Positions 8,292 through 15,699 of a DNA stretch of 64,000 nucleotides are shown here, piece by piece (position 1 is the stretch's first letter; each line of letters begins with the position of its first letter). The position numbers and the translations under genes were made by a program. The stretch covers positions 24,229 through 88,228 of the forward strand of contig NZ_JAHLQA010000009.1 in NCBI RefSeq assembly GCF_018918125.1, given 5' to 3'. The DNA is from Blautia sp. MSJ-19 (lineage in GTDB: Bacteria; Bacillota; Clostridia; Lachnospirales; Lachnospiraceae). The notes under the pieces were generated by a model, which made no database searches, had not been told where the DNA came from, and worked only from the letters and a program-made list of their open reading frames with translations.

Positions 8292-8362
8292 AGCGGGTGA
8301 TGGGAATCGAACCCACGTATCCAGCTTGGAAGGCTGGTGTTCTACCATTGAACTACACCCGC
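8292..8362 (-). tRNA. tRNA-Gly (TCC)
   Basis: 71 nt. Acceptor GCGGGTG/CATCCGC-type stem, D arm with TTCAATGGTAGAA, anticodon stem CCAGC/GCTGG with loop CTTCCAA (anticodon TCC), T arm GGTTCGATTCC. Five bases separate it from tRNA-Gly(GCC). Confidence 0.95.
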
Positions 8363-8413
8363 ATATCGCTGTTCTTGCGTTGCGTTTGTGTTTCGCTCGC
8401 TTCAACGATATTG

Positions 8414-8442
8414 AGTATATCTTATAACTCATAGTTTGTCAA
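8414..8442 (-). promoter_or_regulatory. Promoter of the tRNA-Gly pair
   Basis: On the minus strand TTGACA (plus 8437-8442) and TATACT (plus 8414-8419) with a 17-bp spacer, about 50 bp upstream of tRNA-Gly(TCC). Confidence 0.8.
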
Positions 8443-8522
8443 CAGGTTTTTTTAATTTTTTTAAAAATTTTTATTTTGTATTTTTTCCTGTTATTTTGTA
8501 TAGTTTTGACAGTTTCAAATAT

Positions 8523-9455
8523 TTAATCCTGCCAGTCCCATACATCGGTCTTGGATACTGCATTGCGTGGTTTCTTGATCACAAGTTCCGGACTCTTCGC
8601 ACTTACTTTGGTATTTGCAGGAATGGATTCTGTAATAAACGTATTACCACCGATAATCGTGTTCTCTCCAATCACAGTCTCACCGCCAAGCACAGAAGAA
8701 TTAGAATAAATCGTGACATTATCCTTGATCGTAGGATGACGTTTTACATTTGCAAGCTGCTGTCCCTGTCTTGTAGAAAGTGCTCCCAGAGTCACACCCT
8801 GATACAGTTTTACGTTACGTCCAATTTCTGTTGTCTCACCAATTACCACACCCGTACCATGGTCAATAAAGAAATAATCTCCAATCACAGCACCTGGGTT
8901 GATATCGATTCCTGTCTTACCATGTGCATACTCTGTCATAATTCTCGGAATGTACGGAACTTCTTCTTTATATAAAATATGTGCCAGACGATATACATAA
9001 ATTGCAAACAGTCCTGGATAGGAGGAAATGATCTCTTCCTTGCTTTTTGCCGCCGGGTCGCCGTCGAAACCTGCCTGCACATCCTTCAGAAGACGCTGCT
9101 GCACATCTGGCAGCTGTGCAAAGAATCCGGCACAGATACGGTCTGCCTCTTCCCGTGCCCCCTCCTGCTCAAGTTCCGGATCTGCATACAGAAGTGCGAT
9201 CTCGATCTGTTCTTTAAGGCTGTCATAAAGATCGTTCAGGCGATATCCTGCAAAATACTCTGGAAACACCTTCGCTGCCGAATCATTCCAGAAGTATCCT
9301 GGAAAAATAACTGACCGAAGCTGCTTGACAACATCAATAACTGCTGCCCTGCTTGGAAGCTCACGGTTATTCTTTGGCATAAATAACTCTTCGTTTTTAT
9401 AATTCTCGGTCAAAGCTTCAGTTGCTTTGAGAATTACATCTTTTTTTCTGTTCAT
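8523..9455 (-). CDS. cysE: Serine O-acetyltransferase, long form
   Basis: Makes O-acetylserine from serine and acetyl-CoA, the first step of cysteine synthesis. 310 residues: an extended N-terminal helical domain (about 1-170), then the left-handed beta-helix of hexapeptide repeats (about 180-285). The catalytic His199 lies in IDHGTGVVIGETTEIG; ALSTRQGQQ and KRHPTIKDNVTIYSN are also family-typical. RBS AAAGAGGTTAAACC before ATG. Its length fits the EpsC/long CysE group of Firmicutes. No T-box was seen upstream; a short palindrome is present at 9493. Confidence 0.94.
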   Translation of the reverse strand: MNRKKDVILKATEALTENYKNEELFMPKNNRELPSRAAVIDVVKQLRSVIFPGYFWNDSAAKVFPEYFAGYRLNDLYDSLKEQIEIALLYADPELEQEGAREEADRICAGFFAQLPDVQQRLLKDVQAGFDGDPAAKSKEEIISSYPGLFAIYVYRLAHILYKEEVPYIPRIMTEYAHGKTGIDINPGAVIGDYFFIDHGTGVVIGETTEIGRNVKLYQGVTLGALSTRQGQQLANVKRHPTIKDNVTIYSNSSVLGGETVIGENTIIGGNTFITESIPANTKVSAKSPELVIKKPRNAVSKTDVWDWQD

Positions 9456-9492
9456 GGTTTAACCTCTTTCCGCAATTTCTGCAAAGATGCTA

Positions 9493-9505
9493 ATACGTAA
9501 CGTAT
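9493..9505. promoter_or_regulatory. Palindrome upstream of cysE
   Basis: ATACG TAA CGTAT, perfect 5-bp arms, about 40 bp before the cysE start. A possible operator; no regulator is assigned. Confidence 0.3.
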
Positions 9506-9591
9506 AACTACTCTGCGGATTTCTTTCCTTATATCATATTATAGGATTGTTTTCGCGTCAACAAAAGATTCTCTTCCCGGCAAAAAAAGAA

Positions 9592-9620
9592 TTGACCTTT
9601 CCGCGATCTGACTATATAAT
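9592..9620 (+). promoter_or_regulatory. Promoter of tRNA-Ser
   Basis: TTGACC (9592-9597) and TATAAT (9615-9620) with a 17-bp spacer, 33 bp before the tRNA. Confidence 0.85.
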
Positions 9621-9652
9621 GGAACATGGTCAGAGCAATCTGTTTCAGATCC

Positions 9653-9740
9653 GGAGATGTACCCAAGTGGCTGAAGGGTCCGCACTCGAAATGCGGTAGG
9701 TCGGGCAACCGGCGCGAGGGTTCAAATCCCTCCATCTCCG
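9653..9740 (+). tRNA. tRNA-Ser (CGA)
   Basis: 88 nt with the long variable arm of serine tRNAs. Acceptor GGAGATG/CATCTCC, anticodon stem CCGCA/TGCGG with loop CTCGAAA (anticodon CGA), T arm GAGGGTTCAAATCCCTC, discriminator G, no encoded CCA. Confidence 0.95.
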
Positions 9741-9743
9741 CTA

Positions 9744-9772
9744 TTGACAAACAGAATATTATCTGCTATAAT
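9744..9772 (+). promoter_or_regulatory. Promoter of tRNA-Trp
   Basis: TTGACA (9744-9749) and TATAAT (9767-9772), 17-bp spacer, beginning only 4 bases after the tRNA-Ser 3' end. The two tRNAs can therefore be transcribed independently. Confidence 0.85.
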
Positions 9773-9813
9773 TCATTTTGTTGCAGATAAAGTTGCAATT
9801 ATTTCAATAATAT

Positions 9814-9884
9814 AGGGGATTGGTCAAATGGTATGATAGGGGTCTCCAAAACCTTTGGTGGGAGTTCGATTCTCTCATCCCCTG
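9814..9884 (+). tRNA. tRNA-Trp (CCA)
   Basis: 71 nt. Acceptor AGGGGAT/ATCCCCT, weak D stem GTCA/TGAT, anticodon loop CTCCAAA (anticodon CCA) on a stem with two G-U pairs, T arm GGGAGTTCGATTCTCTC, discriminator G. Confidence 0.9.
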
Positions 9885-9892
9885 CTCTTAGG

Positions 9893-9935
9893 AACGCTGA
9901 AAAGCCTTATAAATCAAGGGTTTTCAGCGTTTTTG
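9893..9935 (+). terminator. Terminator after tRNA-Trp
   Basis: AACGCTGAAAA pairs with TTTTCAGCGTT, followed by further T residues. Confidence 0.85.
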
Positions 9936-10005
9936 ATTTTCCGTAAATTACAAAGAGTATTAATCAGGGTATCAAAACTGGTACCCCGATTGCTTTTTGT
10001 TTCAT

Positions 10006-10482
10006 TTATCTTTCCTGTATCTCTTTACCACTGATATGCTCAATCTCTATCGCAAAGAGCTGCACGGCCTTTCCTGAACGTTCGATTTCTTCGTCGATCA
10101 GCTGTTCATTTGGATAGTATTTCCTGGCGATTTTCTTAAGAATCTCTGTTGCTTCTGTGCCCTCTTTCAACAGATGGCATCTGCCAAATACAACCGCGCT
10201 CTGCACAAACGGTGCCCATGCTTCTTCTCTGATCGTTTCATTTCCATAAACAGTGAAGCATACTTTGTCGTCAGCTCGCAGGGCATCGACTTTATGTCCA
10301 ACGCGTGCTCCGTGAAAATATATTTTCTCAGCATTTCTGTCATAGAAATAATTGACAGGAACTGCATAAGGATATCCATCATCTCCATTTACCGCAAGAA
10401 CACCACGCCTGCTGCATTGCAGAAGTTCCTTCGCGGCATCAATATCCATTTCTTTTTTCTTTCTTCGAATCGGTCTGAACAT
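10006..10482 (-). CDS. Pyridoxamine-5-phosphate-oxidase-like flavin protein (NimA-like)
   Basis: 158 residues, split-barrel FMN-binding fold. RRGVLAVNGDDGYPYAVPVN and YFHGARVGHKVDALRADDKV are characteristic of the NimA-type group, some members of which reduce 5-nitroimidazoles; others have no known substrate. Start at ATG 10482 (MFRPIRRKK) because GGAGAGG precedes it; the longer frame to 10497 contains that RBS. It stands 41 bp downstream of an FMN reductase gene on the same strand, so both may form one flavin-linked unit. Resistance should not be inferred from this alone. Confidence 0.8.
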   Translation of the reverse strand: MFRPIRRKKKEMDIDAAKELLQCSRRGVLAVNGDDGYPYAVPVNYFYDRNAEKIYFHGARVGHKVDALRADDKVCFTVYGNETIREEAWAPFVQSAVVFGRCHLLKEGTEATEILKKIARKYYPNEQLIDEEIERSGKAVQLFAIEIEHISGKEIQER

Positions 10483-10523
10483 TGCTTTCCTCTCCATTTC
10501 TGCACAAATTTTATAATGACTTT

Positions 10524-11171
10524 TTATCGAATAAAATGTGTTGCTACTCTTTCTTCTTTCTCCGGAAGACCAAACTTTTCTTTGCCAAGTGCAATGCTCT
10601 TCATCAGGAATGTCATATTTGCGGCAAGTGTGCGCATGGTCTGTTTTCCTTCTTCATCCCGCTCTGCTTCTCCTGGTGTTCTTCCATGGATGCTGTTCCA
10701 GTACTGGCTGGATGCGACCGGCATGCCGGAAATGGTGAAATATTTATTGAGTTCATCAAAGGTCGCTGAACATCCACCTCGTCTTGCACAGGCAATGCTT
10801 GCACCGACTTTCATGGTCTTGTCAAAATGACTGCTGTAAAACAGACGGTCAAGACAGGCGATCAGGGTTGCGTTTGCAGATGCGTAATAAACCGGGCTGG
10901 CGATCACAAGGCCGTCTGCCTCTTCAAATTTCGGTGCAAGTTCATTCACCACATCGTCAAACACGCATTTGCCTTTTTCATAGCAGGAATTGCACGCCAC
11001 ACAGCCGCGGATAGCTTTGTTTCCCACTGTAACGATTTCCGTTTCTACTCCGTTTTCTTTAAAAACTTTCTCCATTTCTCTGAGTGCAATAGAGGTGTTT
11101 CCATTTGCCTTCGGGCTTCCGTTGATCATAAGTACTTTCATAGTAGATTCTTCTGTTGATATTTTGCTCAT
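10524..11171 (-). CDS. NADPH-dependent FMN reductase / flavodoxin-fold protein
   Basis: 215 residues from the chosen start MSKISTEESTMKVLMINGSP. The flavodoxin-like fold shows the FMN phosphate loop INGSPKANGNTSIALREM, the iron-sulfur-flavoprotein-like cysteine cluster CVACNSCYEKGKCVF (about 57-71) and ASPVYYASANATL (FMN contact). It resembles multimeric flavodoxin WrbA/iron-sulfur flavoproteins. AAGGAG sits 7 bases before ATG 11171, which excludes the longer frame to 11270 that would overlap pnuC. 53 bp downstream of pnuC on the same strand; a role in NAD(P)H-dependent reduction is inferred only. Confidence 0.85.
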   Translation of the reverse strand: MSKISTEESTMKVLMINGSPKANGNTSIALREMEKVFKENGVETEIVTVGNKAIRGCVACNSCYEKGKCVFDDVVNELAPKFEEADGLVIASPVYYASANATLIACLDRLFYSSHFDKTMKVGASIACARRGGCSATFDELNKYFTISGMPVASSQYWNSIHGRTPGEAERDEEGKQTMRTLAANMTFLMKSIALGKEKFGLPEKEERVATHFIR

Positions 11172-11224
11172 AACATTCTCCTTTTCGTTTGCTAAGATAA
11201 GTATAATTGCATATGCCGTAAATA

Positions 11225-11917
11225 TCAAATATTTATATCCGGCAAAATCATAGCTTCTCTTTTTTTCCAACTGACAAATCCATATAAATCATTGATGAAA
11301 AAAATCATAAAATTAAACGCTACTGGCACATACGCTGGATTTTTTAAGGATGCCAGTATCCACAAAACAATCAGTATAATATCATTCGACGCATATCCCA
11401 GTGCATAATAAGAAGATCGCAGAAGTGTCAATGCTGATGCGAGAAAACTGGTTGTAATAGATATTGTACTGAATACAATGTTTGGCGTATTTAATGCCCG
11501 AAGTATAAAATAAAATATCAGTGTTGTCGCCACACCAAAAATCACAAGTCCGGCAATATGTTTCGAGGTCAGCTTCTGAATTGCAACACTGCTCCCGTTT
11601 TCAGATGAATTCTTTGCCCATGTGATAATTGACCATACTGACATTGGCAGAGACATTCCAAGGTAAGTGATCATCTCACCCCAATAGTGAAAACGCCATG
11701 AAATAACCGCATATAAAATGCAAAATATGGTCATTAAGATTTGCGACCAGACATTGCCTTTGGCAGCAAAAATTAATGCTGTAACTCCGATGCAGGTAGC
11801 TGCTAAAGTGAGCAGGTCAATATTTCCAGTCATTATATTGGAAATAATCACCGCCAATAATGAGCCAAGCCACAATGCCCATTCTTTTTTTGTCAGAGTC
11901 TTTATTGAATTGCACAT
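11225..11917 (-). CDS. pnuC: Nicotinamide riboside transporter, PnuC family
   Basis: 230-residue integral membrane protein with about seven helices. Motifs typical of PnuC/PnuT: YYALGYASNDIILIVLWILA and the terminal FFINDLYGFVSWKKRE. PnuC proteins move nicotinamide riboside by facilitated diffusion, trapped by phosphorylation inside; the ligand of this copy is inferred. RBS GAGGTG upstream. Followed on the same strand by the FMN reductase and PNPOx-like genes, suggesting a cofactor-related unit. Confidence 0.88.
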   Translation of the reverse strand: MCNSIKTLTKKEWALWLGSLLAVIISNIMTGNIDLLTLAATCIGVTALIFAAKGNVWSQILMTIFCILYAVISWRFHYWGEMITYLGMSLPMSVWSIITWAKNSSENGSSVAIQKLTSKHIAGLVIFGVATTLIFYFILRALNTPNIVFSTISITTSFLASALTLLRSSYYALGYASNDIILIVLWILASLKNPAYVPVAFNFMIFFINDLYGFVSWKKREAMILPDINI

Positions 11918-11951
11918 AATTACACCTCATTTCTTTCCCAAAACGCCAAAA

Positions 11952-11984
11952 GATGGTACTCCGGAATTTTCACGGAATACCATC
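11952..11984 (-). terminator. Hairpin after the merR-type gene
   Basis: GATGGTActCCG-type arms, 11 of 12 pairs, in the 90 bp between the MerR gene stop and pnuC. The T-run on the minus strand is short (TTTTGG), so it is a weak terminator candidate. Confidence 0.5.
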
Positions 11985-12007
11985 CTGCCCATTGGGAATC
12001 TTTTTAA

Positions 12008-12829
12008 TCATTTTACAGGAATACAGATTTCTGTCACAAATTTTTCCGGATCATTTGTGATGCCGTAGTCAATAAGTGTGATCTCACGGGAAAATCCGAC
12101 AATCTGCATCTGATGTTTTTTTATATAATTCAGTAGTTTCTTATACTGTCCCGGAGCTTCTGCATGACTGCCCCGGAAGCACAGACGGACACATAATGAT
12201 TCCTCCACAGGCATTGTCTCTCCATCATAGATGTCTTCATCGTCCAGTATCAGAAAGATGCCGTCATATTTTTGGTATTCCGCTGACTGTAAATGCTCTG
12301 GCGAAATTCCAAGTCCGACCTTGCCAAGAAATACGACTGCCTCTGCCTGTGACTGATCCAACTTTCTGATAGGAGCTTCCATATCCTGGGAGTCTTCTAT
12401 TTTCAGCGGAGCATCCATCCATACGATCCGGCTTGCCGGAAGCTGTACTAATGTCACAGTATCCAACGGCATATTCTGTGCCTCTGCCAAACCATTTAAA
12501 CGATGATTTATTTTTTGCTCAATGCGCTTTAATTCCTGTTGTTTTTCCAGAACAATCTTTTTTTGCTGCATCAGCTTTTCTTCAATGTTACTTATGTCCC
12601 TGTTTTTCAGAAAATCCTCTATTTCAGTCAATGGCATATCCAAGGCTCTTAAATATCGGATCGTATTAAGTACCTCAAACTGTTCTGTTCCGTAATAACG
12701 ATACCCTGTATCTGGAGAAGTATATTCCGGATGAAGAAGTCCAACATTTTCATAATGCCGCAGGCTGCTGACACTGATATGAAAAAGTTTCGATACTTTG
12801 CCTATGGAAAACAGCCCTTTTTTGTCCAT
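12008..12829 (-). CDS. MerR-family regulator with GyrI-like effector domain (BltR/BmrR type)
   Basis: 273 residues. N-terminal winged helix FSIGKVSKLFHISVSSLRHY with DTGYRYYGTEQF (about 7-50), dimerisation coiled coil (about 75-120) and a C-terminal GyrI-like drug-sensing barrel (about 125-273). Such regulators activate multidrug pumps by untwisting promoters with 19-bp spacers; exactly such a promoter lies in front of the upstream MATE gene (14226-14256). It begins 4 bp after the MATE stop, so it is the second gene of its own target operon. Confidence 0.92.
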   Translation of the reverse strand: MDKKGLFSIGKVSKLFHISVSSLRHYENVGLLHPEYTSPDTGYRYYGTEQFEVLNTIRYLRALDMPLTEIEDFLKNRDISNIEEKLMQQKKIVLEKQQELKRIEQKINHRLNGLAEAQNMPLDTVTLVQLPASRIVWMDAPLKIEDSQDMEAPIRKLDQSQAEAVVFLGKVGLGISPEHLQSAEYQKYDGIFLILDDEDIYDGETMPVEESLCVRLCFRGSHAEAPGQYKKLLNYIKKHQMQIVGFSREITLIDYGITNDPEKFVTEICIPVK

Positions 12830-12833
12830 ATCA

Positions 12834-14192
12834 TCACGCTCCCTTCCTACTTATCGGTTCTTTATGATACATCAACCCAAATGCGATCACACAGATCAGC
12901 ACCGATAACAACGAACCTGCTGCTGTCGCCAGTCCCATCGGAAACAATGTTGTCTGAAATATCCGTGATGTCAGATAAACTCCCGGGATACGGACCAGTA
13001 CGATTGCCAGAATATTGTGCAAAAATGACAGTCCGGATTTTCCGCAGGCACAGAAATAACCACTGAAGCTAAAGTGAATACCTGCAAAAATACAGTCAAA
13101 GATGTAGCCTCTCAAATACTGACTGCCAAGCCGTATCACATCTGCTCCATCTGATGTATTCCCATCTGTAAATAAAGAAACAATCGGTCCGGCAGTAAAC
13201 TGTATTGTAATCACTGCCAGTATTCCAAATCCAACTGCGATCATAACCGCATACCGCAGGGTTTCCATGGCACGTTCCCTTTTTCCTGCCCCGATATTCT
13301 GTGCTCCAAGAGCCGAAACTGTAGATAACATAGAGGACGGAACCAGAAACAGAAAGCTCATGATTTTCTCTACAATGCCTACAGCCGCTGCGTCATTTAG
13401 CCCTCTCTGGTTTGCAATGATCGTTATCACAATAAAAGCAACCTGAATCAGACCGTCCTGCACAGCGATCGGAATGCCAATAGAAAGAATTTTTCCCATC
13501 ACCGGTCGATGCGGTTTGAAATCTGTCTTAATAAGCACAACGCTTTTCCTTTTTATAATAACGATCAGAGATACCAGTACGCTGATTGCCTGAGAAATGG
13601 TTGTTCCAAGTGCCGCACCAGCAGGGCCAAGCCTGAACACACCCATAAAAATGTAATCCAGCACGATATTTGCCACACATGCCACAGCAATAAAATACAT
13701 AGGGCTCCTGCTGTCTCCCATACCTCTGAAAATAGAGCTGATGATGTTATATGCTGTAATAAACGGAATACCAATAAAACAGATCGTCAGATATGTGACC
13801 GTACCATTTACAGCCTCCGAAGGTGTAGACATTGCTGCTACGATCGGGTGTACCAGGGTAAGCAGCAATGCCATCCCCACGATAGCAACTCCCATAAACA
13901 GAACAACCGTGTTTCCGATAGCTTTGGATGCCTGTTTTTTATTATTCGCTCCAATTGCCTGGGCGATACTTACCGTTGTACCCATAGCAAGACCTACGAT
14001 CATAACTGTGATCATATGCATAATCTGTGAGCCGACAGATACCGCAGTAGTACTTGCCACACCGTCATATTGTCCAATGATGAACAAATCAGCCATCCCA
14101 TAGAGTGTCTGCAAAAAATAGGAAAGCAGGTACGGAAGGGAAAACAAAATTACATTTTTGAAAACACTTCCTGTCGTAAGATTTTTTTCCAT
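12834..14192 (-). CDS. MATE family efflux transporter
   Basis: 452 residues from MEKNLTTGSVFKNVILFSLP, about twelve membrane helices, two MATE repeats (about 10-220 and 235-440). PYLLSYFLQTLYGMADLFIIG and GMGDSRSPMYF are family-typical; MATE proteins export cationic drugs or metabolites with Na+ or H+. GAGGAAA before ATG 14192 rules out the longer start at 14225. Controlled by the MerR protein encoded 4 bp downstream, inferred from the 19-bp-spacer promoter. A second, truncated MATE gene lies at 38198. Confidence 0.93.
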   Translation of the reverse strand: MEKNLTTGSVFKNVILFSLPYLLSYFLQTLYGMADLFIIGQYDGVASTTAVSVGSQIMHMITVMIVGLAMGTTVSIAQAIGANNKKQASKAIGNTVVLFMGVAIVGMALLLTLVHPIVAAMSTPSEAVNGTVTYLTICFIGIPFITAYNIISSIFRGMGDSRSPMYFIAVACVANIVLDYIFMGVFRLGPAGAALGTTISQAISVLVSLIVIIKRKSVVLIKTDFKPHRPVMGKILSIGIPIAVQDGLIQVAFIVITIIANQRGLNDAAAVGIVEKIMSFLFLVPSSMLSTVSALGAQNIGAGKRERAMETLRYAVMIAVGFGILAVITIQFTAGPIVSLFTDGNTSDGADVIRLGSQYLRGYIFDCIFAGIHFSFSGYFCACGKSGLSFLHNILAIVLVRIPGVYLTSRIFQTTLFPMGLATAAGSLLSVLICVIAFGLMYHKEPISRKGA

Positions 14193-14225
14193 AAAAATTT
14201 CCTCTTTCTTATCTGATATAAACAT

Positions 14226-14256
14226 ATCATAAACTCTATAACAGTTGTAGAGTCAA
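14226..14256 (-). promoter_or_regulatory. MerR-type promoter of the MATE-merR operon
   Basis: On the minus strand TTGACT (plus 14251-14256) and TATGAT (plus 14226-14231) are 19 bp apart, and the spacer holds a dyad: ACTCTA (14233-14238) and TAGAGT (14248-14253). Elongated spacer plus central dyad is the signature of a MerR-activated promoter. Confidence 0.88.
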
Positions 14257-14340
14257 CAGGAAATTTTAAAAGTATCAAATTATCTTTTTATATTTCTTAT
14301 GAATCTCAGTTGAATATTCAGAATAGTTACTTTTCATCAA

Positions 14341-15519
14341 CTAATTTCGCTGTAACCATTTCTTATACGACAGGTCAATGGCAAACGCCCCTAACGGTGC
14401 GGTAAGTACTATCGCAAGAACCGCCACTGAAAGTACCAGATCTCCACAGGAAAGCCCTAATGCAAGCGGTATTCCTCCAATTGCAGCCTGAACAGTTGCT
14501 TTCGGTGTGTATGCTATCATTGCAAACAATCGCTCTTTTCCTTTAAGACTTGTTCCTAACAGGCATACAAATACGCCAAGCATTCTAAATACCAATGCGC
14601 CAATAATAACAATCAGAGCCTTGGCTCCAACTTTTCCAAGGTATCCAATGTTTACAGTTGCTCCTACAAGCACAAACAAAAAGACTTCTGCCGCAACCCA
14701 TAACTTTCCATATTTTACAGAAAGTCTTTTCGCAACAACTTCTCGCTTTTTCTGTAATCCTATACCAATAAACATAATAGCGATCAATGCTGAAAATGTA
14801 ATTGCTGTTGTCAGTTTGTCTTCTATTACCACAAGCAAAAATGAAATACTCAAAATAATAAGCACCTTTGACGTATCCCGGATATGCACCTTCTCAAAGA
14901 AATAAGCCAGCAGAACTCCAAGTAACAGTCCGATCACAATTCCCAGGAATATTGAGATCGGAATATTTACAAACTTAAGTAGGGAAGCTCCTTCGCCCTG
15001 CATCATTCCAACAAATGTAGAAAACAGAACAATAACATACACATCATCAACGGATGCTCCTGCAAGAATCAATTGTGGAATTCCTTCGTTTACTCCATAG
15101 CCTTCATCCATAAGCCTGACCATCCTGGGAACAACAACAGCCGGTGAAACCGCTGCAAGTACCGCACCCATAACAGCCGCCTCCAATACGGTCAATCCCA
15201 TCAACTTTGGTGCCAGTAGAATCATGCCGATCAGTTCAAAAGACGCAGGTACAAAACACATAAGAACTGCGGGTCGTCCAATTTTTTTAAGTCCGGATAA
15301 ATCCAGTCCCAGACCCGCTCTTGTGAGGATAATGATCAATGCTATTTTACGAAGTTCTGCAGATATTCCAAGAATACTGCCATCCAATAGATTAAGTCCA
15401 TATGGACCCAAAATAATACCGGTAATTAACATTCCAAGCAAACTCGGTAATTTGATTTTCTGGCATATCCATCCCATGAACATTCCCAAAATAAGAATCA
15501 GCGAAATACTTAATAACAT
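14341..15519 (-). CDS. Cation:proton antiporter (Na+/H+ exchanger family)
   Basis: 392 residues from MLLSISLILILGMFMGWICQ, about twelve hydrophobic helices; KIKLPSLLGMLITGIILGPYGLN is the conserved start of the monovalent cation:proton antiporter fold, and ASVDDVYVIVLFS holds the paired acidic residues of the ion site. Ion specificity cannot be read. GGAGGAAA fixes ATG 15519; a longer frame to 15585 runs through a hairpin and is unlikely. It follows the AAA-ATPase gene and a tiny open frame on the same strand, with a terminator-like hairpin in between. Confidence 0.88.
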   Translation of the reverse strand: MLLSISLILILGMFMGWICQKIKLPSLLGMLITGIILGPYGLNLLDGSILGISAELRKIALIIILTRAGLGLDLSGLKKIGRPAVLMCFVPASFELIGMILLAPKLMGLTVLEAAVMGAVLAAVSPAVVVPRMVRLMDEGYGVNEGIPQLILAGASVDDVYVIVLFSTFVGMMQGEGASLLKFVNIPISIFLGIVIGLLLGVLLAYFFEKVHIRDTSKVLIILSISFLLVVIEDKLTTAITFSALIAIMFIGIGLQKKREVVAKRLSVKYGKLWVAAEVFLFVLVGATVNIGYLGKVGAKALIVIIGALVFRMLGVFVCLLGTSLKGKERLFAMIAYTPKATVQAAIGGIPLALGLSCGDLVLSVAVLAIVLTAPLGAFAIDLSYKKWLQRN

Positions 15520-15540
15520 AATTTTCCTCCTTCTATACGC

Positions 15541-15592
15541 AGAAAAAGCTGACACTTTCTGCGTTCGTTTAATCGCAGAAGTCATCAGCTTT
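15541..15592 (-). terminator. Terminator-like hairpin in the leader of the antiporter gene
   Basis: Outer stem AAAGCTGA (15545-15552) with TCAGCTTT (15585-15592), a symmetric 4x4 internal loop, inner stem TTCTGCG (15557-15563) with CGCAGAA (15574-15580) and a 10-base loop. On the minus strand it is followed by T5. Only 22 bases separate it from the antiporter start, so it either ends the upstream unit or attenuates the antiporter. Confidence 0.65.
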
Positions 15593-15672
15593 CATAAAGC
15601 CGGAAAATTGTTAAAGTTTTTCCATGCTTCTGGATTTGCATTAAATGCAATTTCTCTTGCATACTTTGGCAT
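15592..15672 (-). CDS. Possible 26-residue small protein or leader peptide
   Basis: ATG 15672 to TGA 15592-15594 encodes 26 residues beginning MPKYAREIAFNANPEAWKNF. AAGGGA lies 7 bases upstream. It starts 28 bp after the AAA-ATPase stop, and its stop codon touches the base of the terminator-like hairpin before the antiporter. Short open frames arise by chance; the RBS, the placement and a plausible amino acid composition are the only support. Confidence 0.4.
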   Translation of the reverse strand: MPKYAREIAFNANPEAWKNFNNFPAL

Positions 15673-15699
15673 AAAAATTTCCCTTACGGATTTTTATTT

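Noticed and set aside
9456..9652. T-box leader for cysE
   Set aside because: No AGGGTGG-type T-box sequence, specifier loop or terminator pair was found; only a short palindrome is present.
10006..10482. Nitroimidazole resistance determinant
   Set aside because: Similarity to NimA-type proteins is only at the level of the wide PNPOx-like family; resistance cannot be claimed.
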